From Paraburkholderia agricolaris (GTDB taxonomy: Bacteria; Pseudomonadota; Gammaproteobacteria; Burkholderiales; Burkholderiaceae), in contig NZ_QPER01000001.1 of the NCBI RefSeq assembly GCF_009455635.1, forward strand, positions 4,712,001 through 4,776,000: DNA of 64,000 nt, in the 5' to 3' direction. This document shows, piece after piece, positions 40,845-50,145 of this stretch. Numbering within the stretch: the stretch's first letter is position 1; each line of letters opens with the position of its first letter. A model generated the notes under the pieces. The model had not been told where the DNA came from, ran no database searches, and worked only from the letters and a program-made list of their open reading frames with translations. Position numbers and translations under genes: made by a program.

Positions 40845-41957
40845 TCACCGTTGTCCGAATGAAATCTCGCCGAACAGCGCCTTTTGCTCGCGTGGTTGCG
40901 AACGCCAATACTGCGGCGGCGCTTCGACTGTCGCGCCGAGTTGAGCCGCGGCATGCCACGGCCAACGCGGGTTGTAGAGCAATGCACGCGCCAGTGCGAT
41001 CAGATCGGCGTCACCTTCTTCGATGAGTTGTTCGGCGTGCAGCGGATCGGTGATCAGGCCCACGCCGATGGTCGTGAGGCCGGTTGCCTGTTTGACGGCC
41101 CGTGCAAAAGGAATCTGATAACCCGGCTCGAGCGGAATCTTCTGCAACGGCGAGACACCGCCGGACGACACATCGATCCAGTCGCAGCCACGCTTTTTCA
41201 ACTCCTGCGCGAATACGATCGTCTCTTCGAGCGTCCAGCCGCCTTCCACCCAGTCAGTTGCCGAGACGCGTACGCCGACCGGTTTGTCGGCCGGAAACGC
41301 CGCGCGCACGATGTCGAAGATTTCGAGCGGAAAGCGCATGCGGTTCTCGAGCGAACCACCGTAATCGTCGTTGCGTTGATTGGCGATCGGCGACAGGAAC
41401 TGATGCAGCAGATAGCCATGCGCCGCATGCACTTCCAGCGCGTCGACGCCGAGGCGCGCGGCACGCCGCGCGGAAGCCGCGAACGCTTCGCGAATCCGGT
41501 TCAGCCCAGGTGTATCGAGCGCGAGTGGCGGCTCTTCACCCGCTTTATGCGGCAACGCCGACGGCGCATGCGGCAGCCAGCCGCCTTGCGAAACGGTAAT
41601 CAGTTGACCGCCTTCCCAAGGCACGTGACTCGACGCCTTGCGTCCCGCATGTGACAACTGCATCGCAACGCGAATGTGCGAATGCTTGCGGATCGCGGCG
41701 AGAACCGGCACCAGAGCCGTTTCGGTGGCGTCGTCCCACAGTCCGAGATCGCCCGGCGTGATGCGCCCATCCGGCTCGACAGCGGTCGCCTCGATGCACA
41801 GCATGCCGGCGCCCGACAGCGCAAGACTGCCGAGATGGATCATGTGCCACGCGGTAGCCTCGCCACGTTCGGCGGAGTACTGGCACATTGGGGAGACGAC
41901 GATGCGGTTGGGAAGCGTCACGCTACGCAGCGTGAGCGGAGAGAAAAGCGCGCTCAT
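40845..41957 (-). CDS. Old yellow enzyme-family NADH:flavin oxidoreductase (YqjM/XenA-like)
   Basis: 370 residues. FMN-dependent ene-reductase acting on alpha,beta-unsaturated carbonyls or electrophiles. The N-terminal PMCQYSAERGEATAWHMIHL has the Cys of the thermophilic-like (YqjM) class near the flavin. The active-site His pair is in EVHAAHGYLLHQFLSP, and the C-terminal FMN phosphate loop is present (TIGVGLITDPLHAEQL). Physiological substrate unknown. Confidence 0.93.
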   Translation of the reverse strand: MSALFSPLTLRSVTLPNRIVVSPMCQYSAERGEATAWHMIHLGSLALSGAGMLCIEATAVEPDGRITPGDLGLWDDATETALVPVLAAIRKHSHIRVAMQLSHAGRKASSHVPWEGGQLITVSQGGWLPHAPSALPHKAGEEPPLALDTPGLNRIREAFAASARRAARLGVDALEVHAAHGYLLHQFLSPIANQRNDDYGGSLENRMRFPLEIFDIVRAAFPADKPVGVRVSATDWVEGGWTLEETIVFAQELKKRGCDWIDVSSGGVSPLQKIPLEPGYQIPFARAVKQATGLTTIGVGLITDPLHAEQLIEEGDADLIALARALLYNPRWPWHAAAQLGATVEAPPQYWRSQPREQKALFGEISFGQR

Positions 41958-42031
41958 GGATTACGCCCTGTAAAAACCCCAAGAGCGGACGAGCATAGCA
42001 CCGCGGGTAATTGTCTGCAGGCGCGCGCGGA

Positions 42032-42745
42032 TCAGGGTTTCGGTTCGACCTGATCGAGCCACTCGCCAAACATCCGGCGCGCCGCGGTTTCCAGTACCGG
42101 ACCGAACTGCGCTGTCTCGGCTCGCAAACGGCGTACGTCGATACCATGGCCGGCAATCTCGCCGGCGTTGCCGATCAGCCAGGGCTCGAACCGGTCAGCG
42201 CGAATCTCAGGATGGCATTGCAGACCCAGCACGTGGCTGCCCCAGGCGAATGCCTGGTTTTCGCAGGCAGGCGTCGAAGCGAGACGTGTGGCGTTGTCGG
42301 GCAGATCGAAGGTGTCGCCATGCCAATGCAGCATCGACGTGAGCGCGCCGTCCAGATGGCGCACCGGCGAAGCACGGCCGGCATCGGTGAGCGTGAGCGG
42401 TGTCCAGCCGAGTTCGGTATGGCCGGCGGGATAGACCCGCGCGCCGAGCGCACGCGCGATCAGTTGCGCGCCGAGGCAGATGCCGAGCGTCGGCAAACCG
42501 GCGGCGATGCGCTTTTCGATCATGGAGAGCAACGGCACGAGCGTCGGATAGAGCACGTCGTCAGTTGCACTGATCGGGCCGCCCAGGATTACCATGAGCG
42601 ATGCGGCGACCGGGTCCGGCGCTTCGATACGGGCAAAGCCGACATCGAGATAGCGCACCGGCCGACCGCGCTCGCCGAGCTCCAGCTCAAGACTGCCCAG
42701 ATCCTCGAAGTGCACATGGCGAATGGCCAGAACTTCGCGATTCAT
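42032..42745 (-). CDS. Class I glutamine amidotransferase-like protein
   Basis: 237 residues. The nucleophile Cys is in GICLGAQLIARALG, and the His-Glu of the triad is in LQCHPEIRADRF. The overall layout matches stand-alone GuaA-N-type amidotransferases (GMP synthase-like) whose partner is unknown. No synthetase gene is adjacent; the flanking genes are an OYE reductase and a MarR regulator. Confidence 0.88.
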   Translation of the reverse strand: MNREVLAIRHVHFEDLGSLELELGERGRPVRYLDVGFARIEAPDPVAASLMVILGGPISATDDVLYPTLVPLLSMIEKRIAAGLPTLGICLGAQLIARALGARVYPAGHTELGWTPLTLTDAGRASPVRHLDGALTSMLHWHGDTFDLPDNATRLASTPACENQAFAWGSHVLGLQCHPEIRADRFEPWLIGNAGEIAGHGIDVRRLRAETAQFGPVLETAARRMFGEWLDQVEPKP

Positions 42746-42873
42746 CAGCCTGCCCCACCTTCAGGTTGACTAAAGACTTGCCGCTACGCGGCGCGAACCG
42801 CCCGGCGGCCGGCAATCGCCGGCCGCCGGAGCACGGTTTGGCAGTGTAGCGGAATGTCCTGAAAGACGCCGCC

Positions 42874-43512
42874 TTATTGGGCGAAGATCTTCCAGGTCTT
42901 CTTCTGGGTGGCGATGTCAGCCGCTTCGTACACCGAGCAATCGAGACGCACGTCCGTGTCCGACATCTTCAGATTGAGCAGCGCGCAATGATGCGGCGTC
43001 TTCTTCGGCGTCTTGCTGGGCTCGAAATGCGTGCAGGTCAGGCACATGCGGTGCGGCGGAATCGTGCCTTGCACTTCCAGCTGATGGATGGTCTTGAGCA
43101 GCGTGCGATAGAACAGCGTCTGCTCTTCGTCGCGCAGCGTGCCGACCGCTTTGGCCAGAAAGTCCGGCCATTGCGCAGCGCGCTTCGCGGCGGTGCGGCC
43201 ACGCGCCGTCAGACGGACCGCGAGGGCGCGGCCGTCGTCGAGGGCACGGCGTTTTTCGACCAGGCCTTTGGTCTCGAGCGTGCTCACGGCATCGCTGGTG
43301 GTTGCGGCGGTCAACGCCGTTTCGCGGGCAATTTCGCCAAGACGCATCGGGCCCTTGCGTTGCATCAGCAAGACCAGGATTTCGCCCTGGGTCGGCGTAA
43401 GGCCTGCGCCTTCCGCCCATTCCCAAGCCTGGCTCCGCATGGCCGTGCTCAATCGCAATAGGCTGTGGGTCACTCGCCCGGTTGCCTGTTCTCCGTATAC
43501 GCCTTCGCTCAT
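42874..43512 (-). CDS. MarR-family regulator with Cys-rich C-terminal tail
   Basis: 212 residues. Residues about 20-140 form the MarR winged-helix dimer (LTPTQGEILVLLMQRKGPMR..TTSDAVSTLETKGLVEKRRALDDGRALAVRLT). The last 60 residues are not part of the standard fold and carry Cys157, Cys160, Cys176 and Cys192 plus His154, His162, His174 and His175, so metal or redox sensing is possible. The ATG at 43512 is used; a start at 43602 would add 30 unrelated residues. Its target may be the neighbouring minus-strand genes or itself. Confidence 0.9.
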   Translation of the reverse strand: MSEGVYGEQATGRVTHSLLRLSTAMRSQAWEWAEGAGLTPTQGEILVLLMQRKGPMRLGEIARETALTAATTSDAVSTLETKGLVEKRRALDDGRALAVRLTARGRTAAKRAAQWPDFLAKAVGTLRDEEQTLFYRTLLKTIHQLEVQGTIPPHRMCLTCTHFEPSKTPKKTPHHCALLNLKMSDTDVRLDCSVYEAADIATQKKTWKIFAQ

Positions 43513-44048
43513 AATCTTCGTTTGGTTTATTAAAGCTTGCGTGCAATGTCGGCGAACCGCTGCCGAACAAGCCCGTAGCCTGTGTGGGGTAGCCTCGCCC
43601 AAAAGCAGACGAGACGGTTTCTACTATCTCAAAAATTTACCGCCTTACCAGCCAAAGGCAGCTAAAGCGACATTCTATGCGAGACCGGCCAATCGTACAG
43701 CTAAGTTATCCAACATAAGCTGTGGATAACCATGGGAAAACATAGGGGATCGCCTGTGTGCCGATTCTTGATAAGCAAGCAGCCCCCGCTATCCTTACCA
43801 AAGTTGTCCTCGTTTACCGGCTCCGATGCACCCCGGATCCGCCTGGTTATGGTTTACCTAGCACTTTGACTTTTCAGGGAATTATTCAGTTGTCCACAGG
43901 CAGATGCAATGCTTGTTAACTACTACTACGTTTGTATACGTAAATTTTTGAAAAACCTAAGACCCCGCGAGCTGGAAATTTATTTACGAAAAAAAACCCG
44001 CACGAAGCGGGTTTCCTTACGGTTTAACGTAACCAATCCCGTCTCCGG
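43513..44048. other. AT-rich gap with DnaA-box-like sites and terminator
   Basis: No gene. The gap contains a perfect DnaA box TGTGGATAA (43721-43729, reading TTATCCACA on the minus strand) and a near-match TTGTCCACA (43890-43898). TGTATACGTA near 43933 also occurs in the other gap at about 47083, and GTTTACC-type words recur. The end next to 44048 holds the terminator of the ligase gene. Confidence 0.7.
43989..44014 (-). terminator. Intrinsic terminator of the YbdK-type ligase gene
   Basis: On the minus strand AAACCCGCTTCGTGCGGGTTT forms an 8-bp stem with a short loop and is followed by a run of T. It lies about 35 bases after the stop codon. Confidence 0.85.
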
Positions 44049-45164
44049 CTAGGCTCGCCACTGCAAACACTGCTGCCTTACGGCTTCGTGCAAGGACTTT
44101 TCCCGTTCGAAGACACCGCGCAGCCACGCCGCGTCATTGACCTGACCGCGTGCGATCGCGCCGATTTCGGCGAGCGCTTTGCCCGAACCCAATGCTTCGG
44201 CGTGCGGTGCAATCAGATCAAGCGTTTCGAGGATATCTTCGGAAATCGTCTTGCGCTCGCTCGTTTGCGGATTGATGCAGTTGCCGGCCAGTCCGAAGCG
44301 GCATGCTTCAAAACGGTTGAAAGTGTAGACAAGGTAATCGTCTTCTTTCGGCGTGATCGGCTTGTCGAGCAGCAGATGCCGTGCAAGGGTCTGGATGTAG
44401 CAGGCAATCGCTGCCGCGCGATCGACGGAAAACGGCGTATCCATCACGCGAACTTCGATCGTGCCGAAACCCGGCTTCGGCCGGATGTCCCAGTAGAAAT
44501 CTTTCATGCTGTTGACCACGCCCGTGTGAACCATCTTCGAGAAATATTCCTCGAAGCTGTCCCACGTCAGCACGAATGGCGCGCGCCCCGACAACGGAAA
44601 CGCAAACACGGAATTCAGTCGTGCCGAATGAAAACCGGTATCGACACCCTGCACGAACGGCGACGAAGCGGACAAGGCGATGAAATGCGGAATGAAGCGC
44701 GACATGGAATGCAGCAGGTACAGCGCGCTGTTCGGATCCGGACAGCCGATGTGCACGTGCTGTCCGAACACCGTAAATTGCTTGGCAAGATAGCCGTACA
44801 ACTCCGAAAGATACTGAAAGCGCGGTGTATCGACAATCTGCCTTTCACTCCATTGCTGGAATGCATGCGTGCCGCCACCGCACAAGCCGACGTTCAGATG
44901 ATCCGCAGCGGAAACCAGCGTGTCGCGGATCTTGCGCAAATCGGTGACGGCCTGTTCATGCGTCGTGCAGATACCGGTCGACAACTCGATCATGCTTTCG
45001 GTGATTTCCGGCGTGATGTTGCCGGGGATTTTTTCATCCTTGATGAGGCGCAGCAGGTCCGAGCCGGCTTTGGTCAGATCATAGTCATGCGTATTCACGA
45101 TCTGCATTTCGAGTTCGACACCGAAGGTGAACGGTTTCGAATCGATGAAGGGTTCGAGTGACAT
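44049..45164 (-). CDS. YbdK-type glutamate-cysteine ligase (carboxylate-amine ligase, GCS2 family)
   Basis: 371 residues. Belongs to the GCS2 family of ATP-dependent carboxylate-amine ligases; members make gamma-glutamylcysteine weakly or have other amino acid substrates. Blocks seen: [36 protein letters not shown] and [19 protein letters not shown]. Near 370 residues is typical of YbdK. Whether it is the organism's main glutathione enzyme cannot be decided here. Lies between two gaps rich in DnaA boxes together with the antiporter gene. Confidence 0.9.
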   Translation of the reverse strand: MSLEPFIDSKPFTFGVELEMQIVNTHDYDLTKAGSDLLRLIKDEKIPGNITPEITESMIELSTGICTTHEQAVTDLRKIRDTLVSAADHLNVGLCGGGTHAFQQWSERQIVDTPRFQYLSELYGYLAKQFTVFGQHVHIGCPDPNSALYLLHSMSRFIPHFIALSASSPFVQGVDTGFHSARLNSVFAFPLSGRAPFVLTWDSFEEYFSKMVHTGVVNSMKDFYWDIRPKPGFGTIEVRVMDTPFSVDRAAAIACYIQTLARHLLLDKPITPKEDDYLVYTFNRFEACRFGLAGNCINPQTSERKTISEDILETLDLIAPHAEALGSGKALAEIGAIARGQVNDAAWLRGVFEREKSLHEAVRQQCLQWRA

Positions 45165-45304
45165 AGCGTCCCCTGAGTCAGGTCGGCCGGTGTGTCACAT
45201 GGTTGTGTCACAGGTCCGGCCGTTTTTTTGAAACGAATAAACAGGATAAAACGAGGGTAAAGCGCGCAAATCAGGCATCCAGCGCATCGAGTAGCAGTGC
45301 TGCG

Positions 45305-46510
45305 TTACTCTTCACGCCGTTCGGCCACCAGCGCCAGGCTGCGATACACGAGCCACGGCCCGAGAATCTGCAGCACGAAAATCGAACACATCACGATCGC
45401 GCGCAGTTGTGGATCGAAATTCGGATAAAGGTTGTAGGTATCGTCGACGAGCAGGTACGCAAGCGCCGACATCGGCGAGAGCGACAAACCGAGGGCCATG
45501 CCCTGCTTCCAGTTCAAACCGCTCGGCTTGGCAAAGGCCATCACGCCCACCAGTTTCGCAACCAGCCGCGCAATAATCAGACCCAGCGCAGCGACACCGC
45601 CGAGCGCGATGTCTTTCCATTCGAACGAAGTCAGCGTCAGCACGAACAGAATCACGGTCAGCAGCCAGCCTGCCGTGCCGAAATGCTCCGGCCACAACTG
45701 CGGACGCGCTTCAAGATTCTTAACGATGATGCCCGCAGCCAGCAACGCAAGAATGGTGGAAAGCTTGAACACGTGCGCAATCGCAATCGCCAGCAGTACG
45801 AGGCCGAATAGCGCGACAAACGAATGCTCGTCCTGCATGTTCAGACGTCGATAAAAAAACGTGCAGGTGCGTGCAAGCAGATAGGCCAGTACGAGCGAGC
45901 CGACCAGCAGATAAAGCGGTTGCAGAATCGTGGCATAGACGTTGCCGTAAACCTCCTGATGCAACCAGCTCGAGACCAGCTTTTCGATCACCACCGCGTA
46001 CATGCTGTTCAACGCGGTCAGGGTCAACAACCGTTGAGTCACCTGGCCTTCCGCGCGCAGCTCGGTTTTGAGCTGGATCACCATGGCCGGCGAAGTCGCC
46101 ATCGCAATCGCGGCGAGCACCGTTGCCACCATCAGCGGCACCTTCAGAAACAGCAGCACCGGCAACACCAGCGCGAACGTCAGCGTGGCTTCGGCGACGC
46201 TCGACAGAATCAACCAGGGATTGCGGCGGATCCAGCGTAGATCGAGCCGGCTGCCCAGTTCGAACAACAGCAAACCGAGCGCGACGTCGAGCAGCGGCCG
46301 GGCGGCGTTCGCGGACTCCGCGTCGATCACGCCGAAACCGGCAGCGCCTGCTATCAGACCGATGACCGCATACCCGGAAATGCGTGGCAAACGCCACGCG
46401 CGAAAGCAGAGTTCACCGCACAGGCCAGCGGCGAGCAAGGCGAGACCGGCCCAAAAAATGGCGTCGGGAGTGAGTGGCCAGGCTGGAAAAAATGAAAACG
46501 CCGACTTCAT
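45305..46510 (-). CDS. Cation:proton antiporter, Kef/CPA2 type
   Basis: 401 residues. About a dozen hydrophobic segments, no soluble C-terminal TrkA domain, so a membrane-only monovalent cation/H+ antiporter. Family-like blocks are DVALGLLLFELGSRLDLRWI, AIAMATSPAMVIQLKTELRA and SLSPMSALAYLLVDDTY. The start at 46510 has GGAGAAC upstream; the alternative at 46564 adds 18 residues rich in Cys and Arg that do not fit. Transported ion unknown. Confidence 0.87.
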   Translation of the reverse strand: MKSAFSFFPAWPLTPDAIFWAGLALLAAGLCGELCFRAWRLPRISGYAVIGLIAGAAGFGVIDAESANAARPLLDVALGLLLFELGSRLDLRWIRRNPWLILSSVAEATLTFALVLPVLLFLKVPLMVATVLAAIAMATSPAMVIQLKTELRAEGQVTQRLLTLTALNSMYAVVIEKLVSSWLHQEVYGNVYATILQPLYLLVGSLVLAYLLARTCTFFYRRLNMQDEHSFVALFGLVLLAIAIAHVFKLSTILALLAAGIIVKNLEARPQLWPEHFGTAGWLLTVILFVLTLTSFEWKDIALGGVAALGLIIARLVAKLVGVMAFAKPSGLNWKQGMALGLSLSPMSALAYLLVDDTYNLYPNFDPQLRAIVMCSIFVLQILGPWLVYRSLALVAERREE

Positions 46511-47310
46511 TGTGATGGGTTCTCCTTGGCAGCAACGGCAGACGACACGAACCGGCCTCAACACCGGTGAGCGGCTGAGCGCATGAGGCGCTCACTGTTG
46601 CGATCGCTTCGCGTGACCCGCGTTGCGAGTTTTCAATGATCGGATGATCTGAATGCGCCACGGTCGCGTGGAGCGCGACGCATTTCGGGGTGCGGCCGTA
46701 GCAACCGGCACGGAACGGTGAAAGAACGCCGTCGACTTTGAATCAGATTCTGATTGAGCGGCACCGTTCCGTTGCAGCGAGTGCCGCCCAGGGCGAGGCG
46801 CGACGCGGAAAAGAACGGCGATTGTGCCATAGCTTTTTCATACTTGACTGAAAAGACCGGAACATGCCGTCAAAACGGTAAAAACGTACGTTAACTTCGC
46901 ACGACGTGGAAAATGCGACCGTTTTAACACTGAATCAGGCTCTCACAGGTTACAGATTCAACGTTGCAGAACGGTTTTTCGGAAAACTGCCGGCGTCGTT
47001 TTCTACCCATTGCAGGAGGTTCGAGCTCGGCGATTGCGCTCGATCGCACGCGGGTTCTTCTGTTTACAGGTTTACCGTATGTATACGTAGTAACAGTTAA
47101 CAAGGTGCCTCGTTTTCTGTGGATAACCCCGGTTTACCGAATCGATTCATCGGGTTGTCGCTCGCATAACAGGATGCACAGCATGTGCGGCAGCAGCGGG
47201 TATACAAGGGTAACTTTTGGCGATTTTCGGCGGCGGCAAAGTTACCCCGTTTACGTCCACAACGGTTCCACATGAGTTGCGCGGGTTAACAAGGCAGTTA
47301 TCCACAAGTT
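46511..47310. other. oriC: Candidate chromosome replication origin (oriC1) gap
   Basis: An 800-base gene-free stretch. It holds perfect DnaA boxes TGTGGATAA (47118-47126) and TTATCCACA (47298-47306), with AGTGGATAA at 47313-47321 just inside the mnmC end. GTTAAC or GTTTACC words are repeated several times (46890s, 47060s, 47090s, 47130s, 47285), and the region 46840-47100 is AT-richer than the chromosome around it. A nested inverted repeat lies at 46701-46775. Genes to the left are mainly minus strand and the large operon to the right plus, as expected at a divergent origin. Not proven. Confidence 0.55.
46701..46775. repeat. Nested inverted repeat upstream of the antiporter gene
   Basis: ACGGAACGGTG (46710-46720) pairs with CACCGTTCCGT (46762-46772), and the loop contains a second perfect palindrome AATCAGATTCTGATT (46741-46755). 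This could be extruded as a cruciform or form an RNA structure in the antiporter leader. Confidence 0.6.
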
Positions 47311-49326
47311 TCAGTGGATAACTTTTTCGTCACCCGTGTTCATGTTCAGCGCGTGCGCTTGGTCCGCGGTGCCATGGCGCAACGCACGTAAGAGGAAGCG
47401 AGCCGGATCGAGGTCTTCGGCCAGGTCGCGTTCGAGCGGCCACGGCTCACCTTCGATCTGGGAGGCGATCAACTCGGCGCCCAGGCTTGCCCATACCAGA
47501 CCGCGCGAGCCGTAAGCGAATGCGCCATACAGGCCGTCGATGCGTGGCAAATCGAGCGGCCAGGCGCCACGCAGACGCTGGGCGTCACGTGCCGCTGCGG
47601 GTTCGTCGGCAAAATTGCCGATCATGGGCATCCGGTCGCTCGTCACGCAGCGAAACGCGACGCGCCCGGCGAGCGCTGCCACGCCTGCCGGATCGATAAC
47701 GCCGTCAAAAGCCGGCAGCATCTGCGCGACCCGTTCGAGGTTTTCCAGATGGCCATCCGGGCGTAGCGACGTGTCAGGGTCGTCGAGTTCGTAGGTGGCG
47801 CCGGTTAGCGTGACGCCGTCGGCGAGTGGAACCGCGTAGCCTTCACCTATCACCGGCATGCCGAGCGGAGGTACGGTGCCGGCCGGCAGCAAAGTCAGCT
47901 GGCCGCGGATGCTGCGAGTTGGCGCGTGACGCAAACCGGCGATGCGCGCGGCCTCGTGTGCACTTGCGACAATGACCACCGGCGCGCGCGCGATCGCCTG
48001 CCCCGCCACATCGAAGACGGTCCATTGATTACCGGACCGTTCGAGGCGCCCCACGTCCACGCCGAAGCGGCGCTCGAGCAACCCAGCCGCGGCTGCACAC
48101 TGCGCTGCGCAAAGCGACGCCGGATCGATCCAGCCGCCGTGCGGAAAGAACCAGCCACCGCGTGCGAGCGGCATGCCCGCTAATTGCCGGGCTTCGCTCA
48201 GCGATACGGGCGTGACGTATTCAGACGGGTAACCGAACGCCGTGATTGCTTCGCTCATCGAACGTGCTTCGTCGTCGTCCGCGGCGATCTGCAACAGGCC
48301 TCGAGCGCCGCGCAAGGGACGATGGCCCAGCCGTTCGAGCGCGGCCCAGCGTCTGAGCGTATAGAGAAAGCCCGCTCGCGTAACGCGCGAGGCGACGCTG
48401 TCATCCCGCGAGATCATCGGATGGAATACGCCGGCCGGGTTACCCGAGGCGTCCTGAGCGACCGATGCGTGCCGCTCCAGCGAGGTGACGCGCCAACCAC
48501 GTGAGGCCAGACGCTCGATCGTCGCGCAGCCGGCGAGTCCGGCGCCGATCACGATCGCGTGCCGCTCATCGACTTCAAGCGGCGCGGGCGGTTCATAGCG
48601 GCGCACGCGCCAGCGTGGCGCGAAATGGCCGACCAGCATCGCGCGCTTCCAGCCAAAGCCGTCGACTTTTTGGTACACAAAGCCGTTCTGCGTCAGCGCA
48701 CGCTTGATGTCGCCGGCACTGCTGTAGGTCGCGAACGTGGCGCCCTCACCGGCCAGGCGAGCGAGCGCCTTGAAGATCGCAGGTGTCCAGATTTCCGGGT
48801 TCCTGGCTGGCGAGAAGCCGTCGAGATAGAACGCATCGGCGCGTAACCTCAATGCTGGCAAGCTTTCCGCCGCGTCGGCGAACACGAGTGTCAGTGTGAC
48901 GCGGCCGTTCTCGAACTCGAGCCGATGCGTGCCGGGGACCAGCATTGGCCATTCAATGGCCAGTGTTTCCGCCAGCGCGGCAATCTCGGGATTCGAAATC
49001 GTCGCTGCATAGACGCTGCGCAAATCGGCCTGAGTAAACGGATGCTTCTCGGTCGAGACGAAGTGCAAGCGCTCGCAACGCGCCGGATCGGCTCGCCATG
49101 CGGACCATGTCGTGAGGAAATTGATGCCCATGCCGAAGCCGGTTTCGAGCACGGTAAACACGCGCTTGCCCTGCCACTGCTGCGGTAGCTTATTGCCCCG
49201 GAGGAACACGTATTCAGCCTGTTCGAGACCGCCGACGGCGCTGTGATAAATGTCGTCGTAGCGCGGTGAAAAAGGCGTGCCGTTGTCGCGGAATGCGAGG
49301 ACGGCGGGGATCAACGGATCGGTCAT
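47311..49326 (-). CDS. mnmC: Bifunctional tRNA 5-methylaminomethyl-2-thiouridine biosynthesis protein
   Basis: 671 residues. The N-terminal half (about 1-240) is the SAM-dependent methyltransferase MnmC2 (VLETGFGMGINFLTTW, SPARNPEIWTPAIFKALARL). The C-terminal half is the FAD-dependent oxidase MnmC1 beginning AIVIGAGLAGCATIERLASRG. Together they turn the cmnm5 group made by MnmEG into mnm5 on the wobble uridine. Its last codons coincide with a DnaA-box-like AGTGGATAA. Confidence 0.96.
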   Translation of the reverse strand: MTDPLIPAVLAFRDNGTPFSPRYDDIYHSAVGGLEQAEYVFLRGNKLPQQWQGKRVFTVLETGFGMGINFLTTWSAWRADPARCERLHFVSTEKHPFTQADLRSVYAATISNPEIAALAETLAIEWPMLVPGTHRLEFENGRVTLTLVFADAAESLPALRLRADAFYLDGFSPARNPEIWTPAIFKALARLAGEGATFATYSSAGDIKRALTQNGFVYQKVDGFGWKRAMLVGHFAPRWRVRRYEPPAPLEVDERHAIVIGAGLAGCATIERLASRGWRVTSLERHASVAQDASGNPAGVFHPMISRDDSVASRVTRAGFLYTLRRWAALERLGHRPLRGARGLLQIAADDDEARSMSEAITAFGYPSEYVTPVSLSEARQLAGMPLARGGWFFPHGGWIDPASLCAAQCAAAAGLLERRFGVDVGRLERSGNQWTVFDVAGQAIARAPVVIVASAHEAARIAGLRHAPTRSIRGQLTLLPAGTVPPLGMPVIGEGYAVPLADGVTLTGATYELDDPDTSLRPDGHLENLERVAQMLPAFDGVIDPAGVAALAGRVAFRCVTSDRMPMIGNFADEPAAARDAQRLRGAWPLDLPRIDGLYGAFAYGSRGLVWASLGAELIASQIEGEPWPLERDLAEDLDPARFLLRALRHGTADQAHALNMNTGDEKVIH

Positions 49327-49742
49327 GCGCTGTGGAAAATGACGCTCGAAAGAGCGGATCAGACGTTACCGCCGGCGCGGGCAGCTCGCCAGGCGGCGAA
49401 AAAGACGTGCGGCAACGTTGGCAAAAACCAACGCTAAGCCCCGTCCACGCTGGGTTTCAGCCTTCGATTGAGGTCCGCGAAGAGAAAAAAGAAGGGTTTC
49501 CCCTGAATCTTGGCCCCAGAACCGCTTAAATCTTCGAAACCCTTATCCTGATTGGGTTTGCGCTGCGCTATCATAGCAAGCGCCGCGAAGGGAGCGGCGG
49601 CACGGCCGTGGGGCAGTCAATTACCCCATGCTAATTGTCCGGAGGGGATCCGGAGCCGCAGCTGCTCGACGGCGCGGCCCGCGCACGTATAATCGGCGCG
49701 TTCGCGCTGTTCGTGTCAACCTAAACTCAGAAAGGAACCTTA
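49327..49742. other. Intergenic region upstream of HU
   Basis: About 415 bases between divergent mnmC and hupA. It contains the inverted words AAGGGTTTC (49492-49500) and GAAACCCTT (49537-49545), separated by 36 bases, and the hupA promoter. No coding signal. Confidence 0.6.
49666..49693 (+). promoter_or_regulatory. Probable sigma70 promoter of the HU gene
   Basis: A perfect -10 TATAAT at 49688-49693 with TCGACG (4 of 6 to consensus) 16 bases upstream at 49666-49671. Transcription would start about 45 bases before the HU start codon, and AAAGGAAC precedes the ATG. Confidence 0.65.
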
Positions 49743-50021
49743 ATGAACAAACAGGAACTGATCGACGCCGTCGCAGGACAGACGGGCGCCAGCAAGGCTC
49801 AAACCGGTGAGACGCTGGACACGTTGCTTGAAGTGATCAAGAAGTCTGTGTCGAAGGGTGATGCGGTCCAGTTGATCGGCTTCGGCAGCTTCGGTTCGGG
49901 CAAGCGCGCAGCACGTACGGGTCGTAACCCCAAGACCGGCGAAACTATCAAGATCCCGGCCGCCAAGACCGTCAAGTTCACGGCTGGTAAGGCGTTCAAG
50001 GACGCTGTCAACAAACGCTAA
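49743..50021 (+). CDS. hupA: HU-family nucleoid protein
   Basis: 92 residues. Small dimeric DNA-bending protein that compacts the nucleoid and assists DnaA at origins. [20 protein letters not shown] is the helical start, [22 protein letters not shown] the family signature arm with the intercalating Pro region, and it ends Lys/Arg-rich. Its own terminator follows, so it is a single-gene transcript. HU type rather than IHF is chosen from the short tail and the motif; which of several HU paralogues is not determinable. Confidence 0.95.
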   Translation: MNKQELIDAVAGQTGASKAQTGETLDTLLEVIKKSVSKGDAVQLIGFGSFGSGKRAARTGRNPKTGETIKIPAAKTVKFTAGKAFKDAVNKR

Positions 50022-50045
50022 GCAGATTACTGCCTGGCAGTTGAC

Positions 50046-50069
50046 ACCCGCCAATGGCGGGTTTTTTTT
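50046..50069 (+). terminator. Intrinsic terminator of the HU gene
   Basis: CCCGCC (50047-50052), loop AAT, GGCGGG (50056-50061), then eight T residues at 50062-50069. Confidence 0.92.
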
Positions 50070-50145
50070 CGTCTGGAATTACTGTTTAGCCGTGACGGGC
50101 GTCTCGGCCAGACAGTTGGCGTGAGGCCGCAACGGCCTCGCCGGC

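Noticed and set aside
43706..43714. TTATCCAAC as a DnaA box
   Set aside because: Two mismatches to TTATCCACA; kept only as context for the perfect box 15 bases away.
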